DNA from: an uncultured Enterobacter sp.
Lineage (GTDB): Bacteria > Pseudomonadota > Gammaproteobacteria > Enterobacterales > Enterobacteriaceae
Assembly (NCBI GenBank): GCA_946477805.1
Contig: CAMKZP010000110.1
Location: 1-9,289 of the forward strand
Reading direction: 5' to 3'
DNA length: 9,289 nucleotides
In this document: positions 1-7,015 of the stretch, piece after piece
Layout: every line of letters starts with the position of its first letter
Position numbering within the stretch: position 1 is the first letter of the stretch
Notes under the pieces: model-generated
What the model saw: only the letters and a program-made list of their open reading frames with translations
The model's database searches: none
Told to the model about the DNA's origin: nothing
Made by a program: the position numbers and the translations under genes

Positions 1-16
1 TGTGTATAAGAGACAG
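1..16 (+). other. Nextera/Tn5 mosaic-end adapter remnant (artefact)
   Basis: The first 16 bases, TGTGTATAAGAGACAG, equal the 3' sixteen bases of the 19-bp Tn5 mosaic end used in Nextera transposase libraries. The match ends exactly where ordinary genomic sequence begins, and the copy touches the contig edge. It is therefore best read as untrimmed adapter, not biology. A natural Tn5/IS50 end is much less likely because no IS50 sequence is present. Confidence 0.9.
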
Positions 17-340
17 TGTTTAGAAAATAACCTGAAAAAAATCCCGCTGTCGAGAGGGTGAGCGAAAAAAATATCGCGCCCTAAAACGGGAACGCGTCTG
101 GCGATAAAAGCGGAAGTCTCCTGGCGAAAACGCGATCTCAGCATCCTTAATTTTACATGATGATATCAAAACCATTACCTACCTGAACTTTGCGCTTCAG
201 GACGCGGGGTTCATCAGGCACCGATTAACTATCCCCTTTGTAAATTATGGTTTTTCCTCATTTGATAAACAGGACTGATAGCTGGTTATTACGCGCGAGG
301 TTTTTTATCATAGTTTTTTCCCGTTTTCCCAGGTTCACTC
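17..340. other. Non-coding region upstream of ypdA
   Basis: No convincing gene is seen in these 324 bases. In E. coli the divergent neighbour of ypdA is alaC (an alanine aminotransferase). No AlaC N-terminus is visible here, so if that order holds, alaC begins left of the edge and this is the shared control region. The left part has two A-tracts of identical sequence GAAAAAAAT at 34-42 and 64-72, spaced exactly 30 bp (about three helical turns), which could bend DNA. An AT-rich stretch at 146-170 contains ATTTTA at 150-155, a possible -10 (TAAAAT) for a leftward transcript, but with no good -35 element. Confidence 0.6.
283..311 (+). promoter_or_regulatory. Candidate ypdA promoter
   Basis: TATCAT at 306-311 matches five of six bases of the sigma-70 -10 consensus. 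It lies 17 bp downstream of TGGTTA (283-288), a poor -35 with three of six matches. Transcription would begin near 318, about 23 nt before the GTG start at 341. The weak -35 makes this tentative. Confidence 0.25.
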
Positions 341-2038
341 GTGCACGAAATCTTCGATATGCTCCTCGCGGTGTTTGACCGCGCGGCATTAATGCTGATC
401 TGCCTTTTCTTCCTCATTCGCATCCGCCTGTTTCGCGAGCTTCTGCACAAGTCTGCGCACTCGCCGAAAGAGCTGCTGGCGGTAACGGCCATTTTTTCCC
501 TGTTCGCCCTCTTCAGCACGTGGTCCGGGGTTCCCGTAGAAGGCTCGCTGGTCAACGTGCGAATTATCGCCGTGATGTCCGGCGGCATTTTATTCGGCCC
601 GTGGGTGGGGATTATCACCGGCGTTATCGCCGGTACCCACCGCTACCTGATTGATATCGGCGGCGTAACGGCCATCCCGTGCTTTATTACCAGCATTATC
701 GCGGGGATCCTTTCCGGGTGGATTAGCCGCAAAATACCGAAAAAGCAGCACTGGCGGGCCGGGATCGTCGCGGGCATGGCGTGTGAAACGCTGACCATGA
801 TTCTGGTCGTCGTCTGGGCGCCTACTACTGCGCTGGGCCTGGATATCGTCTCGAAAATCGGCATTCCGATGATCCTCGGCAGCGTCTGTATCGGCTTTAT
901 CGTGCTGCTGGTGCAAAGCGTGGAGGGAGAAAAAGAGGCAAGCGCCGCACGACAGGCCAAGCTGGCGCTGGATATTGCCAACAAAACGCTGCCGCTTTTC
1001 CGCCACGTTAACGCGGAATCACTGCGTCAGGTTTGCGATATCATCCGCCGGGATATCGACGCCGATGCGGTGGCCATTACCAATAACGATCGCGTCCTGG
1101 CCTACGTCGGCGTAGGGGAGCACAACTACCGGGACAATGATGACTCGATTAGCCCGACCACCCGACAGGCGATCAACTACGGTAAAATCATTATTAAAAA
1201 CAATGATGAAGCCCACAGAACCCCTGAAATTCACTCCATGCTGGTGATCCCCTTGTGGGAAAAAGGGGTGGTGACCGGCACGCTGAAAATCTACTACTGC
1301 CACGCCCATCAGATCACCTCTTCGCTACAGGAGATGGCGATTGGCCTGTCGCAGATTATCTCCACCCAGCTTGAGGTTTCCCGTGCGGAGCAGCTGCGAG
1401 AGATGGCAAATAAGGCAGAGCTGCGTGCGCTGCAGAGCAAGATAAATCCCCATTTTCTGTTTAACGCGCTCAATGCCATCTCGTCGTCGATTCGGCTCAA
1501 TCCGGACACCGCGCGGCAGCTTATTTTCAATCTGTCACGCTATCTGCGCTACAACATCGAGCTGAAAGACGACGAGCAGATCGACATTAAAAAGGAGCTG
1601 TACCAGATTAAAGATTACATCGCGATCGAGCAGGCCCGCTTTGGTGACAAACTCACGGTCATTTACGATATTGATGAAGAGGTTAACTGCGTGATCCCAA
1701 GCCTGCTGATCCAGCCGCTGGTTGAGAACGCCATTGTCCACGGGATCCAGCCCTGCAAAGGGAAAGGCGTGGTCACGATTAGCGTAACGGAGAGCGGTAA
1801 CCGCGTGCGGATTGCGGTGCGCGATACCGGACACGGCATCGACCCGAAGGTCGTTGAACGCGTGGAATCTAACGAGATGCCGGGCAATAAAATCGGCCTG
1901 TTGAACGTGCATCACCGGGTCAAGCTGCTGTACGGCGAAGGGCTGCATATTCACCGTCTTGAGCCAGGCACTGAGATCGCTTTTTACGTCCCGCATGATC
2001 GTACCGCCGTTCATGCGCCGATATCCCTGCTGCCGTAG
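341..2038 (+). CDS. ypdA: Pyruvate-sensing sensor histidine kinase YpdA/PyrS
   Basis: This is the membrane sensor kinase of the YpdA/YpdB (PyrS/PyrR) LytS/LytTR-type two-component system. In E. coli the pair responds to extracellular pyruvate and induces the transporter gene yhjX. The protein has 565 residues, the same as E. coli YpdA, and aligns almost throughout. Layout: a multi-span N-terminal 5TM-LYT membrane domain (about 1-200), a GAF-like domain (about 220-345), a short helical linker, a His_kinase domain with phospho-acceptor His371 in INPHFLFNALNAIS, and a C-terminal ATPase with an N-box (LVENAIVHG, 460-468), a DTGHG G-box (495-499) and a GLLNVHHR motif from 519. The start is GTG at 341, which gives the canonical MHEIF N-terminus. 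Only a weak AGG at 331-333 precedes it, so translation may be inefficient. The stop is 13 nt before ypdB, indicating an operon. Confidence 0.97.
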   Translation: MHEIFDMLLAVFDRAALMLICLFFLIRIRLFRELLHKSAHSPKELLAVTAIFSLFALFSTWSGVPVEGSLVNVRIIAVMSGGILFGPWVGIITGVIAGTHRYLIDIGGVTAIPCFITSIIAGILSGWISRKIPKKQHWRAGIVAGMACETLTMILVVVWAPTTALGLDIVSKIGIPMILGSVCIGFIVLLVQSVEGEKEASAARQAKLALDIANKTLPLFRHVNAESLRQVCDIIRRDIDADAVAITNNDRVLAYVGVGEHNYRDNDDSISPTTRQAINYGKIIIKNNDEAHRTPEIHSMLVIPLWEKGVVTGTLKIYYCHAHQITSSLQEMAIGLSQIISTQLEVSRAEQLREMANKAELRALQSKINPHFLFNALNAISSSIRLNPDTARQLIFNLSRYLRYNIELKDDEQIDIKKELYQIKDYIAIEQARFGDKLTVIYDIDEEVNCVIPSLLIQPLVENAIVHGIQPCKGKGVVTISVTESGNRVRIAVRDTGHGIDPKVVERVESNEMPGNKIGLLNVHHRVKLLYGEGLHIHRLEPGTEIAFYVPHDRTAVHAPISLLP

Positions 2039-2051
2039 GCCGGAGTAACGC

Positions 2052-2783
2052 ATGAAAGTTATCATCGTAGAAGATGAAATTCTGGCTCAGCAGGAGCTTA
2101 GCTGGCTGATTAAAACCCATAGCCAGATGGAGATTGTGGGCACCTTTGAGGACGGCCTGGACGTGCTGAAGTTTCTGCAGCACAACCGGGTGGACGCCAT
2201 TTTTCTCGACATCAATATTCCGTCGCTGGACGGCGTGCTGCTGGCGCAAAACATTAACCAGTTTGCCCACAAGCCGTTTATCGTCTTTGTTACCGCCTGG
2301 AAAGAACATGCGGTAGAAGCGTTCGAACTGGAGGCGTTTGACTACATTCTGAAGCCTTACCAGGAGTCAAGGATTGTGAGCATGCTGCAAAAGCTGGAGG
2401 CGGCCTGGCAGCAGCAGGCTACCCCCCCCAGCGCGGCCCCGGCGGTGCGTGAAAATGACACCATCAATCTGGTAAAAGATGAGCGCATCATCGTGACGCC
2501 TGTCGACGATATTTATTATGCCGAAGCGCACGAGAAGATGACGTTTGTCTACACGCGGCGGGAATCGTACGTGATGGCGATGAATATTACGGAGTTTTGC
2601 AGCAGGCTGCCGGCGGCGCACTTCTTCCGCTGCCACCGCTCATTCTGCGTCAATTTGAACAAGATCCGCGAGATCGAGCCCTGGTTTAACAACACCTATA
2701 TTTTGCGCCTTAAGGATCTCGATTTTCAGGTGCCGGTCAGCCGCAGCAAGGTGAAAGAGTTTCGCCAGCTGATGCACCTTTGA
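2052..2783 (+). CDS. ypdB: LytTR response regulator YpdB/PyrR
   Basis: This is the cytoplasmic DNA-binding partner of YpdA. It has 243 residues, against 244 in E. coli as I recall it. The receiver domain (about 1-115) has the acidic pair E7/D8, phospho-acceptor Asp53 in FLDINIPSLDG, Thr81 and Lys101 (ILKPY). A Gln/Pro/Ala linker (about 116-137) leads to a LytTR DNA-binding domain (about 138-240) with the FFRCHRSFCVNLNKI core. A GGAG at 2042-2045 lies 6 nt before the ATG. The known E. coli target is a direct-repeat motif before yhjX, and no such pair was found in this window. The only oddity is an eight-C run in the linker region (2422-2429). In E. coli ypdC and the fry genes follow, whereas here the next gene is the convergent glk. 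Confidence 0.97.
   Translation: MKVIIVEDEILAQQELSWLIKTHSQMEIVGTFEDGLDVLKFLQHNRVDAIFLDINIPSLDGVLLAQNINQFAHKPFIVFVTAWKEHAVEAFELEAFDYILKPYQESRIVSMLQKLEAAWQQQATPPSAAPAVRENDTINLVKDERIIVTPVDDIYYAEAHEKMTFVYTRRESYVMAMNITEFCSRLPAAHFFRCHRSFCVNLNKIREIEPWFNNTYILRLKDLDFQVPVSRSKVKEFRQLMHL
2422..2429 (+). repeat. C8 homopolymer inside ypdB linker
   Basis: Eight consecutive C residues encode part of Thr-Pro-Pro in the inter-domain linker of YpdB. The reading frame continues correctly into the LytTR domain, so the base count here appears right. A gain or loss of one C would separate the receiver from the DNA-binding domain, which makes this a possible slippage site. It may equally be chance in a Pro-rich linker. 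Confidence 0.6.
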
Positions 2784-2788
2784 AGGCG

Positions 2789-2810
2789 ACCCTCTCCCGC
2801 AGGAGAGGGT
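2789..2810. terminator. Hairpin between convergent ypdB and glk
   Basis: A perfect 9-bp GC-rich stem (ACCCTCTCC / GGAGAGGGT) with the 4-nt loop CGCA sits in the 34-bp gap between the two stop codons. Neither strand has a strong U-tract after the stem: the + side reads AAAAGCC and the minus side CGCCTTC. It could be a bidirectional, possibly weak, terminator or an mRNA 3'-end stabiliser serving both genes. Confidence 0.6.
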
Positions 2811-2817
2811 AAAAGCC

Positions 2818-3783
2818 TCAGAGGATCTGGCCCAGAACCTGACGCAGGTGCGCGCCCGAGCCCAGCAGCCCGGGGTTGTCGTGCACAATCAGGTAGACAG
2901 GAATGTCCTGCACGTAGCTACGAAAACGGCCTTTATCTTCAAAACCGCCGCGGAAACCCGAGGCTTTAAAGAAGTCGAGGAAGCGCGGCACGATCCCGCC
3001 CGCAATATAGACGCCGCCGAAGGTGCTGAGGTTCAGCGCCAGGTTGCCGCCAAAACGCCCCATGATGACGCAGAACAGCGACAGCGCGCGACGGCAGTCG
3101 ATGCAGCTGTCCGCCAGCGCGCGCTCGGTTACGTCCTTCGGCTGCAGGTTTTCCGGCAGGCGACCGTCAGATTTCACAATCGCACGGTACAGGTTCACCA
3201 GGCCCGGGCCGGAAAGCACGCGCTCGGCAGACACGTGGCCGATTTCAGCGCGCAGCTCCTCGAGAATAATGCCCTCCTCTTCGCTGTTCGGGGCAAAGTC
3301 CACGTGGCCGCCTTCGCCCGGCAGACTAACCCAGCGCTTGTCGACATGCACCAGATGCGAAACGCCCAGACCGGTTCCGGCACCGTATACGGCAATCGGC
3401 TTGCCTTCCACCGGCGCCGTGCCGCCAAACTGGATTAAATGCTCAGGCTTGAGCATCGGGATCGCCATAGAAACGGCGGTGAAATCGTTAATGATCTCCA
3501 GATGGGAAAACCCGAGGTTTTTTTGCATTTCGGCAATGGAAAACGCCCACGTATGGTTGGTCATCGCCACCCAGTCGCCGGTAATCGGACAGGCAATCGC
3601 AATACACCCGTCTTCCACGCTGACCTTGTGTTCCTCCAGATAGACGCGAACGACGGCCTCGAGGCTTGGGTAGTCCAGCCCTGAATAGGTTTTTGCCTGA
3701 GAAATTTCGCCGCTATTTACATCGCATAGCGCAAGGCGTGCGTTGGTGCCGCCCACATCACCTACCAAAGCATACTTTGTCAT
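2818..3783 (-). CDS. glk: Glucokinase
   Basis: Cytoplasmic ATP-dependent glucokinase that phosphorylates free intracellular glucose to glucose-6-phosphate, for example glucose released from disaccharides or entering without the PTS. It has 321 residues, the same length as E. coli Glk, and belongs to the bacterial glucokinase family (PF02685) rather than the ROK family. Visible motifs are the ATP-binding GDVGGTNAR (8-16), the sugar-binding Asn99/Asp100 of EIINDF, GAGTGLG (134-140), and Glu157/His160 in LPGEGGH with Glu187, which line the glucose pocket in the E. coli enzyme. The ATG at 3783 has a GGAG ten nt upstream. No missing residue or frameshift is seen. It converges on ypdB and diverges from yfeO. 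Confidence 0.97.
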   Translation of the reverse strand: MTKYALVGDVGGTNARLALCDVNSGEISQAKTYSGLDYPSLEAVVRVYLEEHKVSVEDGCIAIACPITGDWVAMTNHTWAFSIAEMQKNLGFSHLEIINDFTAVSMAIPMLKPEHLIQFGGTAPVEGKPIAVYGAGTGLGVSHLVHVDKRWVSLPGEGGHVDFAPNSEEEGIILEELRAEIGHVSAERVLSGPGLVNLYRAIVKSDGRLPENLQPKDVTERALADSCIDCRRALSLFCVIMGRFGGNLALNLSTFGGVYIAGGIVPRFLDFFKASGFRGGFEDKGRFRSYVQDIPVYLIVHDNPGLLGSGAHLRQVLGQIL

Positions 3784-3808
3784 TCTTCTACTGCTCCGCT
3801 AAAGTCAG

Positions 3809-3837
3809 AATAAATCTTTGGGACACTGTAAATTCAA
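3809..3837 (-). promoter_or_regulatory. Candidate glk promoter
   Basis: Read on the minus strand, TTGAAT (3832-3837; four of six matches) and TTTATT (3809-3814; four of six) are separated by 17 bp. They would start a transcript near 3802 with a leader of about 19 nt. A second possible -10, GATAAT (minus strand, 3878-3883, five of six), lies farther upstream, and the Cra-like site would fall over its -35 position. Either or both may be used. Confidence 0.35.
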
Positions 3838-3903
3838 GGCGTCATAACAACAACGACCAGAAGGTGACTGCCCCAGGATTATCGATCTTCGTCACAGAAT
3901 AAC

Positions 3904-3917
3904 TTTACCGTTTCAGC
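3904..3917 (-). promoter_or_regulatory. Candidate Cra (FruR) operator in the glk-yfeO spacer
   Basis: On the minus strand the 14-mer GCTGAAACGGTAAA fits every position of the degenerate Cra consensus RSTGAAWCSNTHHW. Cra (FruR) is the fructose-1-phosphate-responsive regulator of glycolytic genes, and glk is regarded as a Cra target in E. coli. The site is about 120 bp upstream of the glk start and about 75 bp upstream of the yfeO start, so it could act on either gene. Confidence 0.5.
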
Positions 3918-3921
3918 ACCT

Positions 3922-3954
3922 TTTGCACTATTGCCATAAAGCTGATTGTGCAAA
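3922..3954. repeat. Inverted repeat upstream of yfeO
   Basis: TTTGCAC (3922-3928) is repeated inverted as GTGCAAA (3948-3954), with 19 bases between the arms. The arm centres are 26 bp apart, so the structure could be a pair of operator half-sites or a weak stem-loop in a yfeO leader. The left part, TGCACTAT, resembles an NtrC half-site, but the matching right half is absent. No function is assigned. Confidence 0.35.
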
Positions 3955-3988
3955 GTAACGTAATACCTTTTTGTACAAGGAAATCATC

Positions 3989-5224
3989 ATGCTCCACCCG
4001 CGAGCCAGAACCATGCTGCTGCTGGCAATTCCGGCCTTAATCATTGGCGTTGCCTCAAGTCTGGTGCTCATCGTTGTGATGAAAATTGCGTCGGTGCTCC
4101 AGACAATGTTGTGGACAGCACTCCCGGCTACGCTGGGCGTCGGTACGGATTCTCCCGCATGGATTATTTTCATGCTGACGATGACCGGTATCGCGGTGGG
4201 CCTGGTGATTCGCTTTACCCCCGGCCACGCGGGGCCCGACCCGGCAACGGAACCCCTGATCGGGGCGGCCATCTCCCCTTCGGCGCTGCCGGGGCTTATC
4301 ATCGCGCTGGTTATCGGCCTTGCGGGCGGCGTTAGCCTCGGGCCTGAACACCCGATCATGTCCGTTAACATCGCGCTGGCGGTCTTTCTCGGCGCGCGGG
4401 TTTTTCCTCGCGTCGGCGCGCTGGACTGGACAATTCTGGCGTCGGCAGGCACCATCGGCGCGCTGTTTGGCACCCCGGTGGCTGCGGCGTTGATCTTTTC
4501 TCAAACCCTCAGCAGCAATAACGACGTGCCGCTCTGGGACAGGCTGTTTGCGCCACTCATGGCCGCCGCGGCGGGTGCGCTTACCACCAGCATGTTTTTC
4601 AATCCCCACTTCTCGCTCTCCCTCCCCCACTACGGCCAGATGCGGATTGCCGATATCCTCAGCGGCGCGATCGTGGTTGCCATCGCCATTGCGCTGGGGA
4701 TGGTGGCGGTCTGGTGCCTTCCTCGCCTGCACCGCCTGATGCACAGGCTGAAACATCCGGTTCTCATTCTGGGCGTCGGCGGTTTTGCGCTGGGTATTCT
4801 GGGGGCGATTGGCGGCACGGTAACCCTCTTTAAGGGTCTGGATGAAATGCAGCAGCTGGCCTTCAGCCAGGTCTTTAGCGTCTCTGATTATCTGCTGTTT
4901 GCAGCGATCAAGCTGGCGGCGCTGGTGGTGGCGGCTGCCTGCGGTTTTCGCGGCGGCCGCATCTTCCCGGCGGTGTTTGTCGGCGTTGCGCTGGGGCTGA
5001 TGCTGCACGAGCACGTTGAGGCCGTACCGGCGGCGATTACCGTCTCCTGCTCTATTCTGGGGCTGGTGCTGGTGGTCACGCGCGACGCGTGGCTGAGCCT
5101 GTTTATGGCCGCCGTGGTCGTCCCTGACACCACGCTGTTCCCGATGCTGTGTATTGTGATGCTGCCCGCCTGGCTCCTGCTGGCGGGCAAACCGATGATG
5201 ATGGCATGGCGTAACGACAAATAG
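3989..5224 (+). CDS. yfeO: CLC-family ion channel/transporter YfeO
   Basis: An inner-membrane protein of the voltage-gated chloride channel (CLC) family, orthologous to E. coli YfeO, whose ion and physiological role are not established. It has 411 residues, against 418 recalled for E. coli, with a divergent and shorter C-terminus. Hydrophobic helices run through almost the whole length. The CLC signature positions appear as GPEHP (118-122, with Glu120 in the place of the gating glutamate) and GGRIFP (322-327). ATG 3989 is preferred over an in-frame TTG at 3971 because it gives the family N-terminus MLHPRARTM and AAGGA (3977-3981) lies 7 nt before it. The stop codon directly abuts that of ipdC on the opposite strand. 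Confidence 0.94.
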   Translation: MLHPRARTMLLLAIPALIIGVASSLVLIVVMKIASVLQTMLWTALPATLGVGTDSPAWIIFMLTMTGIAVGLVIRFTPGHAGPDPATEPLIGAAISPSALPGLIIALVIGLAGGVSLGPEHPIMSVNIALAVFLGARVFPRVGALDWTILASAGTIGALFGTPVAAALIFSQTLSSNNDVPLWDRLFAPLMAAAAGALTTSMFFNPHFSLSLPHYGQMRIADILSGAIVVAIAIALGMVAVWCLPRLHRLMHRLKHPVLILGVGGFALGILGAIGGTVTLFKGLDEMQQLAFSQVFSVSDYLLFAAIKLAALVVAAACGFRGGRIFPAVFVGVALGLMLHEHVEAVPAAITVSCSILGLVLVVTRDAWLSLFMAAVVVPDTTLFPMLCIVMLPAWLLLAGKPMMMAWRNDK

Positions 5225-6883
5225 TCAGGCGTTATTACGCGCCTCCAGCGCTTTGGTGATGGCGCCCAGCAGCGGCGGGATGTCCGCTTTCGGCAGCATC
5301 ACCTCGATCAGCGCAAGCCGTTCGCGGTGCGCCACTTTCTCCAGCACGTCCGCCAGCTGCTCCGCTTCGCTGACCCGATAACACTCGGCCTGGGGTTCCA
5401 GGCTGAGCGCCTGCGGGATCTGCGTCCAGTTCCACAGCGCAATATCGTTATACCGCTGCTCCGGCCCGTGGATTGCCCTCTCGACCGTATATCCCTCGTT
5501 GTTGAGGACCAGAATAATCGGGCGCTGTTTATCGCGCAGCATTGAGCCCATCTCCTGAATGGTCAGCTGCGCGGCGCCGTCCCCCGTCAACACAATGACG
5601 CGACGATTCGGGCACGCCGTTTGCGCGCCAAAGGCGGCCGCGAGGGTGTAGCCAATCGATCCCCACAGCGGCTGAACGATGAAATTCACCTCTGCCGGCA
5701 AGCGAAGGTCGATCGCGCCGAAGGCGGACGTCCCCTGGTCAGCCAGAATAATGTCGCCGGGGCGAATAAAGGGCTGCAGCGTGCTCCAGAAGCTCTCCTG
5801 GGTAAGAGAGCCGTCTTCGGTCGGCCACGGAATATCCTTGTTGAGCGACGGCGCCGGGCTGCCGTGCACGTGCTGTTTGCATAGCTCTGCCAGCGTCTCA
5901 ATGGCCTGGATCATCGGGATGCCCGTGAACCAGACGTCGCCCACCCGGGAAGCGTGAGGCTGAACTTCAATCGTCTGCGCCGCGGTGAGCTGGTGCGTAA
6001 ATCCGGCGGTCAGCGTATCGGTAAAACGCGTCCCGATGCACAGCACGGTATCGGCCCCTTCGATCGCCTCTCTAACCGGCGCAGCGCTCGCGGAGCCGCT
6101 GTACGTTCCGTAAAAACCGGCCTGCCGCTCGTCAAAAATCCCTTTGCCCATCAGCATGGTGGCGTGCGCCATCGGCACCTCTTTGACCCATTTCTGCAGC
6201 GCGGGCTTCAGGCCGTGGCGCAGCACCAGGAAATCGGCAAGCAGCGCCGCGCGTTTAGTCGCCGCAAGCCGGGCCTGGGCGGCGTCGCGAAACGCTTTCA
6301 GACAGGCGTTGTCCGCATAAACGGGCTTCAGCGTGAGAGCGTTTACAGGCGGCGTGGCGGCTTTTTTAGCCACGTCAGCAGGCAGCATCAGATAGCCCGG
6401 ACGGCGCTCCCGCAGCATGATGGTTAGCACCCGATCGATTTCATAGCAGGCGTTTTGTTCCGTCAAAATTGCCTGTGCAGCGGTGATGGGCTCACTCATA
6501 TGGTAGAAATGACGGAACTCGCCGTCGCCCAGCGTGTGGTGAAGTAACTCCCCTCGCTGCTGCGCCGCCATTCCCGGCGCGCCGACAATATGTAACACCG
6601 GCACATGCTCCGCAAAGCTGCCCGCAATACCGTTCATGGCGCTGAGCTCCCCCACGCCAAAGGTGGTCAACAGCGCGGCGAAGCCCTTGCAGCGGGCGTA
6701 ACCGTCAGCGGCGTAGGACGCGTTCAGCTCGTTGGCACAGCCGACCCAGCAGATATCCGGGCTGTCTATCACGTGATCGAGAAACTGCAGGTTATAGTCG
6801 CCCGGTACGCCAAACAGGTGGTCAGCGCCACAGTCAGTCAGACGGTCCAGCAGGTAATCGGCGACGCAGTATGGGGTACTCAT
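5225..6883 (-). CDS. ipdC: Indole-3-pyruvate decarboxylase
   Basis: Thiamine-diphosphate- and Mg-dependent cytoplasmic enzyme that decarboxylates indole-3-pyruvate to indole-3-acetaldehyde, the key step of the indolepyruvate route to the auxin indole-3-acetic acid. It may also act on phenylpyruvate or other 2-keto acids. It has 552 residues, the same as the Enterobacter cloacae enzyme, which it closely resembles. Active-site residues are Asp29, Glu52 (CANEL), His115/His116 (LLHHTL) and Glu468. The ThDP/Mg motif runs from GDG (434-436) to NN (461-462). The start at 6883 is chosen over the open frame extending to 7063 because it gives the family N-terminus MSTPYCVADYL and AAGGAT lies 7 nt before it. 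The upstream extension would also overlap the divergent promoter and the reductase. E. coli K-12 lacks this gene at the locus. The TyrR box upstream suggests control by aromatic amino acids. Confidence 0.96.
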   Translation of the reverse strand: MSTPYCVADYLLDRLTDCGADHLFGVPGDYNLQFLDHVIDSPDICWVGCANELNASYAADGYARCKGFAALLTTFGVGELSAMNGIAGSFAEHVPVLHIVGAPGMAAQQRGELLHHTLGDGEFRHFYHMSEPITAAQAILTEQNACYEIDRVLTIMLRERRPGYLMLPADVAKKAATPPVNALTLKPVYADNACLKAFRDAAQARLAATKRAALLADFLVLRHGLKPALQKWVKEVPMAHATMLMGKGIFDERQAGFYGTYSGSASAAPVREAIEGADTVLCIGTRFTDTLTAGFTHQLTAAQTIEVQPHASRVGDVWFTGIPMIQAIETLAELCKQHVHGSPAPSLNKDIPWPTEDGSLTQESFWSTLQPFIRPGDIILADQGTSAFGAIDLRLPAEVNFIVQPLWGSIGYTLAAAFGAQTACPNRRVIVLTGDGAAQLTIQEMGSMLRDKQRPIILVLNNEGYTVERAIHGPEQRYNDIALWNWTQIPQALSLEPQAECYRVSEAEQLADVLEKVAHRERLALIEVMLPKADIPPLLGAITKALEARNNA

Positions 6884-6919
6884 GAGAGGTATCCTTCTTA
6901 TGTTGATCTCACCTTGAGT

Positions 6920-6925
6920 ATTAAA
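6920..6925 (-). promoter_or_regulatory. Candidate ipdC -10 element
   Basis: TTTAAT on the minus strand matches five of six -10 consensus bases and would start ipdC transcription near 6913, about 30 nt before the ATG. The hexamer 17 bp upstream (TTTCTG) is a poor -35. That fits a promoter needing an activator, and the TyrR box centre falls at about -61 relative to this start. Confidence 0.4.
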
Positions 6926-6965
6926 GAAGCGTGATGGCTGTCCAGAAACGGTGCTAAGAAGGGTC

Positions 6966-6983
6966 TGGAAAGAATGCTTTACA
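6966..6983. promoter_or_regulatory. TyrR box in the ipdC-reductase spacer
   Basis: TGGAAA-GAATGC-TTTACA matches the TyrR box consensus TGTAAA-N6-TTTACA with one mismatch and keeps the essential outer G and C. TyrR responds to Tyr, Phe and Trp and is known to activate ipdC in Enterobacter cloacae. The site ends 83 bp upstream of the ipdC ATG, a plausible activating position. It also lies about 85 bp before the divergent reductase start and could affect both genes. Confidence 0.7.
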
Positions 6984-7015
6984 AAAAAGGCTGCGTTATT
7001 CTGCCTTTCATTGCG

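Noticed and set aside
582..591. GGCATTTTAT, one base from a YpdB half-site (GGCATTTCAT)
   Set aside because: It lies inside ypdA coding sequence and the second half-site is absent at the expected 11-bp spacing.
590..1006. Antisense frames within ypdA, ypdB, glk and ipdC
   Set aside because: All are fully contained in genes with clear orthologues and full conserved motifs, and none has recognisable protein features.
4055..5014. 319-residue open frame antisense to yfeO
   Set aside because: It lies wholly within yfeO on the other strand, is rich in Arg, His and Gln as expected for shadows of GC-rich genes, and resembles no family. YfeO itself aligns with its E. coli orthologue.
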